Source: Sphingomonas sp. PP-F2F-G114-C0414 (GTDB lineage: Bacteria > Pseudomonadota > Alphaproteobacteria > Sphingomonadales > Sphingomonadaceae). Taken from it: a stretch of DNA of 64,000 nucleotides. The position numbers and the translations under genes were made by a program. The notes under the pieces were generated by a model. It saw only the letters and a program-made list of their open reading frames with translations, was not told the origin of the DNA and did no database searches. Positions 9,298 through 17,439 of this stretch are shown piece after piece (positions within the stretch are counted from its first letter, which is position 1; each line of letters opens with the position of its first letter). The DNA is taken from contig NZ_RCWT01000012.1 of the NCBI RefSeq assembly GCF_003688595.1, positions 310,001 to 374,000 of the forward strand, in the 5' to 3' direction.

Positions 9298-9901
9298 GGG
9301 CGGCAGGCATGACCAAGCGGCTGGGGCTAGTCCAGCGGTTTTGTGTCGCGAGGTGTCGCAGGTGGGGTGATGGGAGGGGGCTCAACGAGCTCCGGCACCG
9401 CCGACTTGCTCGGCCGCTATCCCGATGGGACGTGGTTGCGCTGTCCAACGTGGGCCACTCCCCGCTGCTTTGTTCTCCCGCGAAGGCGGGAGTCCAGTCT
9501 GGGTCCCCGCCTTCGCGGGGAAACAAGGTTTGCAGGCCTGAAAGGGAGTGAGATGCGCGTCCTTTGACGCCCCCCCGGCGGAGGCCGGGGTCCAGCTGGA
9601 ACGTCTGAGGTAATAGCGCGCAACGTGCTTCATTACCGGCCCCCAACTGGGCCCCGGCCTCCGCCGGGGTGGTGGGATGCGATAGGAACATCAGGGTCCG
9701 GCTCCTTCTTGTTCCCGCGCCGAGGCGGGGAGCCAGGGTTACGGGCGCTGCGCTGCTTGGTCCTGGGCTCCCGCATTCGCGGGAGAACAACAAGGCGCAG
9801 TTCCGCACCCGCAGCCCCCCTCCCCCTCCCCAAAAATCGAACCGCACCCGTTCCAATTTTGCAGTGCAGCGGAACGGAGCGGTGGCGCTAGGGGTTCAGG
9901 G
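9298..9901. repeat. Repeat-filled divergent intergenic region with three paired palindromes
   Basis: This 604-base gap separates the divergent efflux and trehalose operons and holds no credible gene. Three paired inverted repeats lie in a row: about 9471-9527 (CTCCCGCGAAGGCGGGAG with CCCCGCCTTCGCGGGG), about 9569-9673 (family A, CCGGCGGAGGCCGGGG with its complement) and about 9709-9790 (TGTTCCCGCGCCGAGG with CGCGGGAGAACAA). The promoters of both operons must lie in or beside this array; I could not pick clear -35/-10 boxes. Confidence 0.75.
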
Positions 9902-10681
9902 ATGATGCTAGCCGAACGCCAGCCCGCGACTGATGTCCTCGCGCCGCCCCTTGCCGTGCCCGACGCCGTGAGCCTGTTCTTCGATTTCGACGGGACGCTG
10001 GTCGACCTTGCCGCGACGCCGGATGCGGTCGTGGTGAGCCAGATGCTGCTCGATACGCTCGATACGCTCGCCGAGCGCTTCCCCGGTCGCGTCGCGATCA
10101 TCAGCGGGCGCTCGATCGTGCAGCTCGACGCGATGCTCGGTCGCCACGCGCACCTGTTCGCGGTCGCGGGCAGCCACGGGGCCGAGACCCGCACGCCCGA
10201 CGACGGCCATGTGGCCGCCGAACGCCCTGCCTCGCTCGAAGCCGCCGCCGACTCGTTCCGCGACTTCGCCGACGCCAACGGGCTCGTCTACGAAGCCAAG
10301 AGCCTCGGCGCCGGGCTGCATTACCGGATGGCACCGGATTTCGAACCCGCCGCCGTCCGCCTCGCCGAGGACCTTGCCGTCACGCACGGCCTCACGCTCC
10401 AGCGGGGCAAGATGATGGTCGAACTGCGCACCCCCGGCGACAAGGGCGCGGCGCTTCGCGACCTGATCGCCGCGCCGGCGATGGCCGGCAGCGTGCCGTA
10501 TTTCTTCGGCGACGACGTTACCGACGAGGACGGGTTCGAGGCCGCTCGCGACCTTGGCGGGGCGGGCGTGCTGATCGGCGAGCAACGGCCTACCGCCGCC
10601 ACCTACCGCCTGAACGACGTTGCCGCACTTCGCGACTGGATTGCTGCCATATTGGAAACACCCATGTTGGAAACACGATGA
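9902..10681 (+). CDS. otsB: Trehalose-6-phosphate phosphatase
   Basis: 259 residues, HAD-superfamily phosphatase. The catalytic motif DFDGTLVD starts at residue 28 (nucleophile Asp28, acid/base Asp30). Motif II is in AIISGRS, and the C-terminal FFGDDVTDEDGF supplies the metal-binding aspartates. It removes phosphate from trehalose-6-phosphate to give trehalose. It is first in an operon with a GH15 enzyme and otsA, each joined by a 4-base ATGA overlap. Two ATG codons stand at the start; the first is given. Confidence 0.95.
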   Translation: MMLAERQPATDVLAPPLAVPDAVSLFFDFDGTLVDLAATPDAVVVSQMLLDTLDTLAERFPGRVAIISGRSIVQLDAMLGRHAHLFAVAGSHGAETRTPDDGHVAAERPASLEAAADSFRDFADANGLVYEAKSLGAGLHYRMAPDFEPAAVRLAEDLAVTHGLTLQRGKMMVELRTPGDKGAALRDLIAAPAMAGSVPYFFGDDVTDEDGFEAARDLGGAGVLIGEQRPTAATYRLNDVAALRDWIAAILETPMLETR

Positions 10682-12474
10682 CCGCACCTACCCAAAAAGC
10701 CGACATGAACCTGTGGCCGATCGGCAATTGCCAGGTCTCCGCGCTGATCGACAAGACCGGCACGTTCGTCTGGGGCTGCGTGCCCCGCGTCGACGGCGAC
10801 CCGGCGTTCTGCGCGCTGCTCGGCGGCGATGCGCCCAGGACCGGGTTCTGGGCGATCGAACTGGAGGGCGGTGCGAAAACCACGCAGGCCTATATCCGCA
10901 ACACGCCGATCCTGGTCACGCGGCACGAGGACGAGGCGGGCAACGCGGTCGAGGTGATCGATTTCTGCCCGCGCTTCGTGCGCGAAGGCCGCACCTATCG
11001 CCCGACCAGCTTCGTCCGGATCGTCAAGCCGGTCGCCGGCTCTCCGCGCATTCGCGTCAGGATGCGGGTCGCGACGAACTGGGGGAAGCCGACCGAGCAT
11101 ACGCAGGGCTCGAATCACATCCGCTTCCTGATGGACGACCAGACGCTGCGGCTGACCACCGATGCACCGGTCGGACATATCGTCGGCGAGAACTGGTTCC
11201 GGCTCGAACGCCAGATGCACCTGTTCCTCGGCCCCGACGAGAGTTTCGCGGGCGTGCTGCACGAGGCGGCCGAGGCGATGCTGTCGCGGACCAAGGACGA
11301 GTGGCGCCACTGGGTGCGCGGGCTGGCGACGCCGGTCGAATGGCAGGACGTCGTCATCCGCGCCGCGATCACGCTGAAGCTGTGCCAGCACGAGGAGACC
11401 GGCGCGATCGTCGCCGCGCTCACCACCTCGATCCCCGAGCATGAGGGGTCGGAGCGCAACTGGGACTATCGCTACTGCTGGATTCGCGATGCCTATTATA
11501 CCGTCCAGGCGCTGAACCGGCTGGGTGCGCTCGATGTGCTCGAGGGCTATCTCGAATATCTGCGCAACATCGTCGATGCGTCGAAGGGTGGCCACGTCCA
11601 GCCGCTCTACGGCGTCGGCGGCGAAGCGACGCTGATCGAGCGGATCGAGAGTGACCTGCCCGGCTATCGCGGCATGGGTCCGGTCCGCGTCGGCAACCAG
11701 GCGTACGAACAGATCCAGCACGACGCATACGGCCAGATCATCCTGTCGGACGTGCAGGCGTTCTTCGACAAGCGGCTGTTCCGGATGTCGAGCGAAGAGG
11801 ACTTCAAGAGCCTCGAACTGGTTGGCGACCGGGCTTGGGAGACGTACGACAAGCCCGACGCGGGGCTGTGGGAGCTGCGCACCAAGGCGCACGTCCACAC
11901 CTATTCGGCGGCGATGTGCTGGGCGGCGTGCGATCGGCTGGCGAACGCGGCGGAGGTTCTTGGGCTCGAGGATCGCCGGACGTTCTGGGAAGAGCGCGCC
12001 AACACGATCCGCACCACGATCGAGCATTCGGCGTGGCGCGAGGATACGCAGCGTATCTCCGCGACGTTCGGTGGCGACGATCTCGACGCGAGCCTGATCC
12101 AGCTGCTCGACCTGCGCTTCTTTGCGCCCGACGATCCCCGGTTCCAGTCGACGCTGAAGGCGGTCGAGGAGGGTCTGCGGCGCGGCAGCCACATGCTGCG
12201 CTATGCGACCGAGGATGATTTCGGCCTGCCGCATACCGCGTTCAACGTGTGCACCTTCTGGCTGATCGAGGCGCTGCATGCGACCGGCCGGACCGCGGAC
12301 GCGCGTGCGCTGTTCTGCGAGATGGTCGCGCGGCGGACGCCTGCCGGGCTGCTGTCGGAGGATATCGACCCGAATACCGGCGAGCTGTGGGGCAATTATC
12401 CGCAAACCTATTCGCTGGTGGGGCTGATCAACTGCGCGGTCCTGCTCAGCAAGCCGTGGAGTGCCGTCCGATGA
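10678..12474 (+). CDS. Glycoside hydrolase family 15 protein (glucoamylase/trehalase-like)
   Basis: 598 residues without signal peptide, so cytoplasmic. An N-terminal beta-sandwich region (to about 240) precedes an (alpha/alpha)6 barrel containing the GH15 signature NWDYRYCWIRDA near residue 261. The C-terminal LLSEDIDPNTGELWGNYPQ matches the region carrying a catalytic glutamate. GH15 members hydrolyse alpha-glucosidic bonds (glucoamylase, or trehalase in some bacteria and archaea). Its place between otsB and otsA, with ATGA overlaps on both sides, suggests trehalose turnover or glucan trimming; which substrate is used is not visible. Confidence 0.9.
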   Translation: MTAPTQKADMNLWPIGNCQVSALIDKTGTFVWGCVPRVDGDPAFCALLGGDAPRTGFWAIELEGGAKTTQAYIRNTPILVTRHEDEAGNAVEVIDFCPRFVREGRTYRPTSFVRIVKPVAGSPRIRVRMRVATNWGKPTEHTQGSNHIRFLMDDQTLRLTTDAPVGHIVGENWFRLERQMHLFLGPDESFAGVLHEAAEAMLSRTKDEWRHWVRGLATPVEWQDVVIRAAITLKLCQHEETGAIVAALTTSIPEHEGSERNWDYRYCWIRDAYYTVQALNRLGALDVLEGYLEYLRNIVDASKGGHVQPLYGVGGEATLIERIESDLPGYRGMGPVRVGNQAYEQIQHDAYGQIILSDVQAFFDKRLFRMSSEEDFKSLELVGDRAWETYDKPDAGLWELRTKAHVHTYSAAMCWAACDRLANAAEVLGLEDRRTFWEERANTIRTTIEHSAWREDTQRISATFGGDDLDASLIQLLDLRFFAPDDPRFQSTLKAVEEGLRRGSHMLRYATEDDFGLPHTAFNVCTFWLIEALHATGRTADARALFCEMVARRTPAGLLSEDIDPNTGELWGNYPQTYSLVGLINCAVLLSKPWSAVR

Positions 12475-13859
12475 GCCGCCTCGTCGTCATCTCGAACCGC
12501 GTCCAGTCGGTCGATGCGCCCTCGGGCAACCAGGGCGGCCTTGCCGTCGCGCTGCTCGCCGCCCTGCGCGAAAAGGGCGGGGTCTGGTTCGGCTGGTCGG
12601 GATCGACCACCGAGACCTTCACCGGGCACATCAATTTCCAGCAGGGCAAGGGCGTCACCACCGCGACGATCGACCTCGAAGAGCAGGATTTCGACGAATA
12701 TTACAACGGCTATGCGAACCGCACGCTGTGGCCGCTGTTCCATTACCGGATCGACCTGACCGAGTTCGAACGCGACTTTTCCAGCGGCTATGCTCGCGTC
12801 AACAAGCGGTTCGCGGAGACGGTGCTGCCGTTGATCGAGCCCGAGGATCTGGTGTGGGTCCACGATTACCACCACGTCCCGCTCGGCCAGGAACTGCGCA
12901 AGCTCGGCGTCGAGAACAAGATCGGGTTCTTCCTCCACATCCCGTGGCCGCCGATGGCGATGCTGCTGTCGCTGCCGAGCCACCGTGCGCTGGTCGAGTC
13001 GATGTTCGCGTACGACGTGATCGGGTTCCAGACGCAGGACTGGCTCGACAGCTTCCTGCATTACGTCACGAGCCAGCTCGACGGCGTGGTCGGCGAGGAT
13101 GGCTGGGTGACGGTCGGCGACCGCACGATCAAGGCGATCACCACGCCGATCGGCATTGAGACCGCGGACTTCGAGAAGTCGGCGAACAGCGACGCGGCGC
13201 GGCACGCCAAGGAGCGGATGTACATGTCCGCGACAGGTCGCAGCCTGATCGTCGGGGTCGACCGGCTCGATTATTCGAAGGGTCTCGCCGAGCGGTTTGC
13301 CGGCTATGAGCGGTTCCTGGGGTCGCATCCGGATCGGCGCGGGCTGGTCTACATGCTTCAGATCGCGCCGCCTTCGCGCGAGAAGGTCGATACGTACCAG
13401 GAGATCCGCGCGAACCTCGATTCGATGTCGGGGCGGATCAACGGCGAATATTCGGACATCGACTGGACGCCGATCCGCTACGTCAACCAGGGTTTCCCGC
13501 GCGACGTGCTGGCGGGGATCTACCGCGCGGCGCGTGTCGGGCTAGTGACGCCTTTGCGCGACGGGATGAACCTGGTCGCGAAGGAATATGTCGCGGCGCA
13601 GGATCCTGAGGATCCGGGCGTGCTGGTGTTGTCGCACTTCGCGGGCGCGGCGACGCAGCTGAAGGACGCGGTGCTGGTCAATCCGTACAGCCCCGAGGAA
13701 ATGTCCGACGCGATCGACCGGGCGCTGAAGATGCCGCTGGCCGAGCGGAAGGAACGCTGGGAGAAGCTGATCGACAACGTCCGCAAGGAGGACGTGATGT
13801 GGTGGTGCGAGCTGTTCATAACCGCGCTCGAGGCGGTGCCCGAGCACGTCGAGGCTTAG
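12471..13859 (+). CDS. otsA: Alpha,alpha-trehalose-phosphate synthase
   Basis: 462 residues, GT20 family. It starts SRLVVISNRV and contains GGLAVALL (glucose-6-phosphate side), VWVHDYHH, GFFLHIPWPP and VGVDRLDYSKG, all hallmarks of OtsA. It makes trehalose-6-phosphate from UDP-glucose and glucose-6-phosphate, supporting osmotic and desiccation tolerance. The ATG at 12471 overlaps the GH15 stop by four bases. A diverged second copy of its last 13 codons lies at 14068-14106 (see the junction remnant). Confidence 0.96.
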   Translation: MSRLVVISNRVQSVDAPSGNQGGLAVALLAALREKGGVWFGWSGSTTETFTGHINFQQGKGVTTATIDLEEQDFDEYYNGYANRTLWPLFHYRIDLTEFERDFSSGYARVNKRFAETVLPLIEPEDLVWVHDYHHVPLGQELRKLGVENKIGFFLHIPWPPMAMLLSLPSHRALVESMFAYDVIGFQTQDWLDSFLHYVTSQLDGVVGEDGWVTVGDRTIKAITTPIGIETADFEKSANSDAARHAKERMYMSATGRSLIVGVDRLDYSKGLAERFAGYERFLGSHPDRRGLVYMLQIAPPSREKVDTYQEIRANLDSMSGRINGEYSDIDWTPIRYVNQGFPRDVLAGIYRAARVGLVTPLRDGMNLVAKEYVAAQDPEDPGVLVLSHFAGAATQLKDAVLVNPYSPEEMSDAIDRALKMPLAERKERWEKLIDNVRKEDVMWWCELFITALEAVPEHVEA

Positions 13860-13879
13860 GACCGTTCCCAGACCCACTC

Positions 13880-13961
13880 CGTCATCCTGACGAAAGTCAG
13901 GACCCAGGGTCACGAGCGCTATCGTTTTTGGCTCTGGGTCCTGACTTTCGTCAGGATGACG
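13880..13961. repeat. Paired inverted repeat, family C, copy 1
   Basis: Arms CGTCATCCTGACGAAAGTCAGGACCCAG and its complement, about 30 bases each, with a 22-base centre. Each arm itself contains the small palindrome CCTGACGAAAGTCAGG. Further copies are at 14121-14201 and 42920-43001. It lies between convergent genes and could double as a bidirectional terminator. Confidence 0.85.
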
Positions 13962-13978
13962 GGGCGTGTGTGGAAAGG

Positions 13979-14107
13979 TCGGGCGCCATAAGCAGGCGGT
14001 TGCGTAGGATCGCTTCGGGCATTCCCTCGCGGACATACGCAGTGCATCGCCGACGTAAGGCGTTGATTACCGCCCTTGAAGCGATACCGGAGTCCGTCGA
14101 GGCATAG
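13979..14107. pseudogene. Diverged second copies of the mscS 3' end and otsA 3' end (recombination scar)
   Basis: The minus strand of 13982-14039 reads YVREGMPEAILRNRLLMAP, nearly the same as YIREEMPEAIPRNRLLMAP at the end of the mscS gene. The plus strand of 14068-14106 reads ITALEAIPESVEA and a stop, nearly the same as the ITALEAVPEHVEA end of OtsA. The order is therefore otsA end, repeat, mscS-end copy, otsA-end copy, repeat, mscS end: the convergent junction is present twice. Most differences in the otsA copy are at third codon positions, so the copies seem to have diverged while under selection, which fits import from a relative better than decay in place. Confidence 0.85.
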
Positions 14108-14120
14108 GTTCACCCCCAGT

Positions 14121-14201
14121 CGTCATCCTGACGAAAGTCAGGATCCAGAGTAACAGGCGCGCCCTCCGTGGCTCTGGATCCTGACTTTCGTCAGGATGAC
14201 G
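14121..14201. repeat. Paired inverted repeat, family C, copy 2
   Basis: Same family as 13880-13961, with core CGTCATCCTGACGAAAGTCA, slightly diverged centre and matching flanks. It ends inside the last codons of the mscS-type gene, as copy 1 abuts the mscS remnant. Confidence 0.85.
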
Positions 14202-15279
14202 GGGAGTGCGTCACCGGATCCGGCGCCATCAGCAGGCGGTTGCGTGGGATGGCCTCAGGCATTTCCTCGCGGATATACTTCAGCAACGCTTCCCGCACAT
14301 CACACCGCAGATCGAACGCGATCGCAGCGTCCTTGGCGGTCATCAGCCCGCGCAGTTCGATGCAGTCCGTCTTCACGTCGGTCACCTGCAGGTTGTAGAA
14401 CCTCTTGTCCCAGCGCGGATTGGACGTGACGATCTCGCCCAGCTTCTCGCGCAGCCGCGGCACATCCGCGGAAGGGTCGAGATACCAGAACACCGACCCC
14501 ATCAGCTGGCTCGTCTCGCGCGTCCAGTTCTGGAAGCTCTGTTCGAGGAACTTCGACACCGGCACGACGAGGCGGCGCTCGTCCCAGATCTTGATGACCA
14601 CGAAGGTCAGGTTGATCTGCTCGACGCGCCCCCATTCGCCGTCGACGATCAGCACGTCGTCGATCCGGATCGGCTCGGTGAAGGCCATCTGCACGCCGGC
14701 GATCAGGTTCTTCAGCGCGGGCTGCGCGGCGGCGCCGACGACGAGGCCGGCGATACCCGCCGACGCCATCAGCGTGACGCCGATCGAGCGGATGCCGGGG
14801 ACGCTCAGCAGCATCAGGCAGACGCTGATGAAGACGATGAAGAACGTCCCGATCCGTCCGAGAATCGCCGCCCGCGTGCGTTTCCGCCGGGCGCGGAGAT
14901 TGTCCTCAACCGAGATGTCGGCGCGGATCTCGATGACGTCCTGGAACGCGCGCAGCGCCGCGACCGCGAGCCAGCCGAGCAAGGCTGGGACGAGGAAGCC
15001 GAGCAACTGCTTCCACAGATCCTCGACGTCGTTGTCCATCGGCAGGATCCGCGCGACGAACGCGACCGCGACCGAGACGAACACCGCGCGCAACGGGCGG
15101 CGGACGCGGGCGAGGACGAGGCCATCGGTCTTGGCGGTCGAGCGGCGCTGGGCGTGGCCGCCGATCCGCATCGTCAGCCAGTGCGCGATCAGCGCGACGA
15201 GGACGGCCGCCGCGACGACGGCGACGCTCTCCAGCCAGACCCATTCATGGGGTATGTGAAGCGATCTGAATATGCGCAT
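14191..15279 (-). CDS. MscS-family mechanosensitive ion channel
   Basis: 362 residues. About five membrane segments occupy the N-terminal 230 residues, the last being the Gly/Ala-rich pore helix GVTLMASAGIAGLVVGAAAQ. The MscS beta domain follows (AFTEPIRIDDVLIVDGEWG, then VVPVSKFLEQSFQNW). Such channels open under membrane tension to release osmolytes, a sensible neighbour for the trehalose operon. The ATG at 15279 (MRIFRSLHIPHEW) is chosen over an upstream ATG that would add 40 residues with no membrane character. It is convergent with otsA and divergent from the next gene. Confidence 0.9.
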   Translation of the reverse strand: MRIFRSLHIPHEWVWLESVAVVAAAVLVALIAHWLTMRIGGHAQRRSTAKTDGLVLARVRRPLRAVFVSVAVAFVARILPMDNDVEDLWKQLLGFLVPALLGWLAVAALRAFQDVIEIRADISVEDNLRARRKRTRAAILGRIGTFFIVFISVCLMLLSVPGIRSIGVTLMASAGIAGLVVGAAAQPALKNLIAGVQMAFTEPIRIDDVLIVDGEWGRVEQINLTFVVIKIWDERRLVVPVSKFLEQSFQNWTRETSQLMGSVFWYLDPSADVPRLREKLGEIVTSNPRWDKRFYNLQVTDVKTDCIELRGLMTAKDAAIAFDLRCDVREALLKYIREEMPEAIPRNRLLMAPDPVTHSPSS

Positions 15280-15385
15280 CAAGGCGCAACGGTGCGTGGC
15301 CGTGGATGTTCCGCTGCAGTGCAGCATGGCCGCACAACACGGGACAGCTTTTTTCCTGCCACACTTCGTGCGTAAGTCTGCGCCT

Positions 15386-16138
15386 ATGAAGGCCATCATC
15401 CTTGCTGCCGGCCACGGGTCGCGGCTGCTGCCGTTGACGCTGACGACGCCGAAATGCCTCGTGCAGGTCGGCGGTCGTGCGATCCTCGATCATCAGCTCG
15501 ACGCGGTCGCGGATGCGGGGTTCGACGGCGCGGTGATCGTCGGCGGCTATCGGATCGAGCAGGTCGCGGCGCATCTGGCGGCACGTGACGGTAGCGTGCC
15601 GACAGAACTCGTGTTCAACCCGTTCTGGTCGATTGCTAACAGCATCGGCAGCGTGTGGGCATCGCGGGCGTATCTCGAGGCGCCGTTCGCGTTGATGAAT
15701 GGCGACACGCTGTTCGATGCCGCGATTTTGCGCGCCGCGTTGGCCGATCGGGGCGTCGATTCGGGATCGGGCGTGAAGCTGGTCATCGAGCCGCTGGTGA
15801 CGCCGGGGCTCGACGACATGCTGGTCGAGGCGGACTGCGACGCTGTCGTCGCGGTCGGCAAGCATCTGGTCGGGCACCAGGCGACGGACCGATCGCTTGG
15901 GCTGATCGTGTCGACCGGCGGCAGCGCCTATGCCGAAGCGTTGCGCGCGGTGATCGGCGAGGAGGATGGCATCCACGCGTATCATCACGCTGTCGTCCGG
16001 CGCGTCGCGGAAACCGTCGGCGTCCGCGCGGTGCGGGTCGCGGGCGATGTCCGCTGGCAGGAGATCGACCGCCCGGAAGATATCGCGCTGTGGCAGCACG
16101 ATCATGACGCGTCTGCGGACGCCGCTTCGGGGTCATGA
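15386..16138 (+). CDS. Sugar/phospho-alcohol nucleotidyltransferase (GT-A fold)
   Basis: 250 residues. The N-terminal ILAAGHGSRLLPLT and TPKCLVQVGG are the nucleotide-binding signature of the NTP-transferase family; NGDTLFD supplies the metal aspartate. The middle VFNPFWSIANSIGSVWAS resembles the N..(Y/W)..(T/A)N..S segment of LicC-like and inositol-phosphate cytidylyltransferases, so the product may be a CDP-alcohol, but this is inference. It is first in an operon with a TagB/TagF-like transferase (4-base ATGA overlap) and a CDP-alcohol phosphatidyltransferase, both of which would use a CDP-linked substrate. The ATG at 15386 gives the family-typical N-terminus. Confidence 0.82.
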   Translation: MKAIILAAGHGSRLLPLTLTTPKCLVQVGGRAILDHQLDAVADAGFDGAVIVGGYRIEQVAAHLAARDGSVPTELVFNPFWSIANSIGSVWASRAYLEAPFALMNGDTLFDAAILRAALADRGVDSGSGVKLVIEPLVTPGLDDMLVEADCDAVVAVGKHLVGHQATDRSLGLIVSTGGSAYAEALRAVIGEEDGIHAYHHAVVRRVAETVGVRAVRVAGDVRWQEIDRPEDIALWQHDHDASADAASGS

Positions 16139-17250
16139 CGCAGAAAGTCGCGTTCCTGTTTCTCGGCGAGACGCTGCTGATCCCGCATCTGTATCCGATC
16201 GTCGAGGCGCTCGCCGTGAGGTCGGACGTGCCGATCGAGCTCTGGGTGAGCACGTCGGTGCACGAGACGTTGCTGACGCGGTGGACGGCGCCCTTCCCGA
16301 CCGTCCGCATTCGCCGCGCGCCGGGATTTCGGATCGTTGCGGACGACGGCAGCGGGCGTAATCCGGTGCTGCCGGCGAAGATGCCGATGCTGCTGCGGCT
16401 GCTGCCGTATCTGCGCAGCGCGACCGTCGTCGTGTGTGCCGAGCAGACAAGCCTGTGGCTGCCGCGGCTGTTTCCGCTGCGCGCGAAGTTCGTGAAGACG
16501 TCGCACGGAGTCGGCTCGATGAGCGCGCGCGACGATCCAAGGCGGCGCGCGGCGGCGCTGACCCTGGTGCCGAGCGAACTGGAGCGGCGGACCTATCTCG
16601 ACCGCGGGTTCGCGCCCGAGCGGTTCGTCGCGACCGGCTATGTGAAGGCCGATTTCACGCACCGGACGCACGCCGCGCCGCCGTTCGCGGATACGCGGCC
16701 GGTCGTCCTGTATACGCCGCATTGGCAGCAGCATCGCTCGTCCTGGTGGCGCTGGGGGGCGGAGGTGGTGCGGCGCATCGTCGCGGACGGGCGCTACAAT
16801 CTGATCTTCGCGCCGCACCAGCGACTGGTCGAGCGCGCGCCCGAGGTGGCGGATCTGATGCGCGAGATCGGGGACTTGCCGCATGTGCATTGCGACATCG
16901 ACGGGTTCGCGATGGTCGATGGGAGCTACACCGGCGTGGCGGACGTGTATCTGGGCGATACGTCGAGCCAGGTGATCGAATTCCTGATGCGCCCGCGGCC
17001 TTGCGTGTTTCTCAACGCGGGGGGTGCCGCCTGGGAGGGCGATCCGAACTACGCGATGTGGGTGTGTGGGGAGGTCGTTGGCGACGTTGCGGATGTGGTG
17101 GCGGCGGTGGATCGGTCGGCGTTGCTGCATGCTGGGTATGCGGCGGTTCAGGCGGAGTTTGCTGGGCGGTCGCTAGGGGCGGTCGAGGGTGGCGCGGCGA
17201 GAGCGGCGGGCGAGATCGTTCGGATGTTGGAGCACACGCCGCTCCGCTAA
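16135..17250 (+). CDS. Putative CDP-glycerol:glycerophosphotransferase-like protein (TagB/TagF-like)
   Basis: 371 residues with no membrane segment. The C-terminal half has a GT-B-like pattern: VLYTPHWQQHRSSWW, NLIFAPHQRL and the signature DVYLGDTSSQVIEFLM followed by RPRPCVFLNA, which corresponds to the D.SS...EF......P..F.N region of teichoic-acid-type polyol-phosphate transferases. Such enzymes move a polyol phosphate from a CDP carrier onto a lipid-linked acceptor on the cytoplasmic face. The overlap with the upstream nucleotidyltransferase suggests that gene makes its donor. The 3' end is followed by a family A repeat. Confidence 0.7.
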   Translation: MTQKVAFLFLGETLLIPHLYPIVEALAVRSDVPIELWVSTSVHETLLTRWTAPFPTVRIRRAPGFRIVADDGSGRNPVLPAKMPMLLRLLPYLRSATVVVCAEQTSLWLPRLFPLRAKFVKTSHGVGSMSARDDPRRRAAALTLVPSELERRTYLDRGFAPERFVATGYVKADFTHRTHAAPPFADTRPVVLYTPHWQQHRSSWWRWGAEVVRRIVADGRYNLIFAPHQRLVERAPEVADLMREIGDLPHVHCDIDGFAMVDGSYTGVADVYLGDTSSQVIEFLMRPRPCVFLNAGGAAWEGDPNYAMWVCGEVVGDVADVVAAVDRSALLHAGYAAVQAEFAGRSLGAVEGGAARAAGEIVRMLEHTPLR

Positions 17251-17254
17251 ACCC

Positions 17255-17361
17255 CACCACCCCGGCGGAGGCCGGGGCCCAGTTGGGGGACGTTGCCAAC
17301 GAAGGACTGCGCGAGCTTACTCTGGTCATTCCAATTGGGCCCCGGCCTCCGCCTGGGTGGT
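17255..17361. repeat. Paired inverted repeat, family A
   Basis: Arms CCACCCCGGCGGAGGCCGGG and the complement at 17331-17361, as at 307-412. It lies between the glycerophosphotransferase-like gene and the CDP-alcohol phosphatidyltransferase gene, so it would be in the operon transcript. Confidence 0.8.
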
Positions 17362-17439
17362 GCAGTCGGGGTGGTGGACTTGAGAGCGGATGTCCCCACC
17401 CCTCTCGCTTTCACGACCAGATCGGGTAACGGGTGCGGC

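Noticed and set aside
10603..12405. 600-codon minus-strand frame opposite the GH15 gene
   Set aside because: Composition is that of an antisense shadow; the plus strand encodes a full GH15 protein.
13880..14201. Possible CRISPR from repeated CGTCATCCTGACGAAAGTCA words
   Set aside because: The words are inverted arms of two hairpins, not regularly spaced direct repeats, and no cas genes are present.
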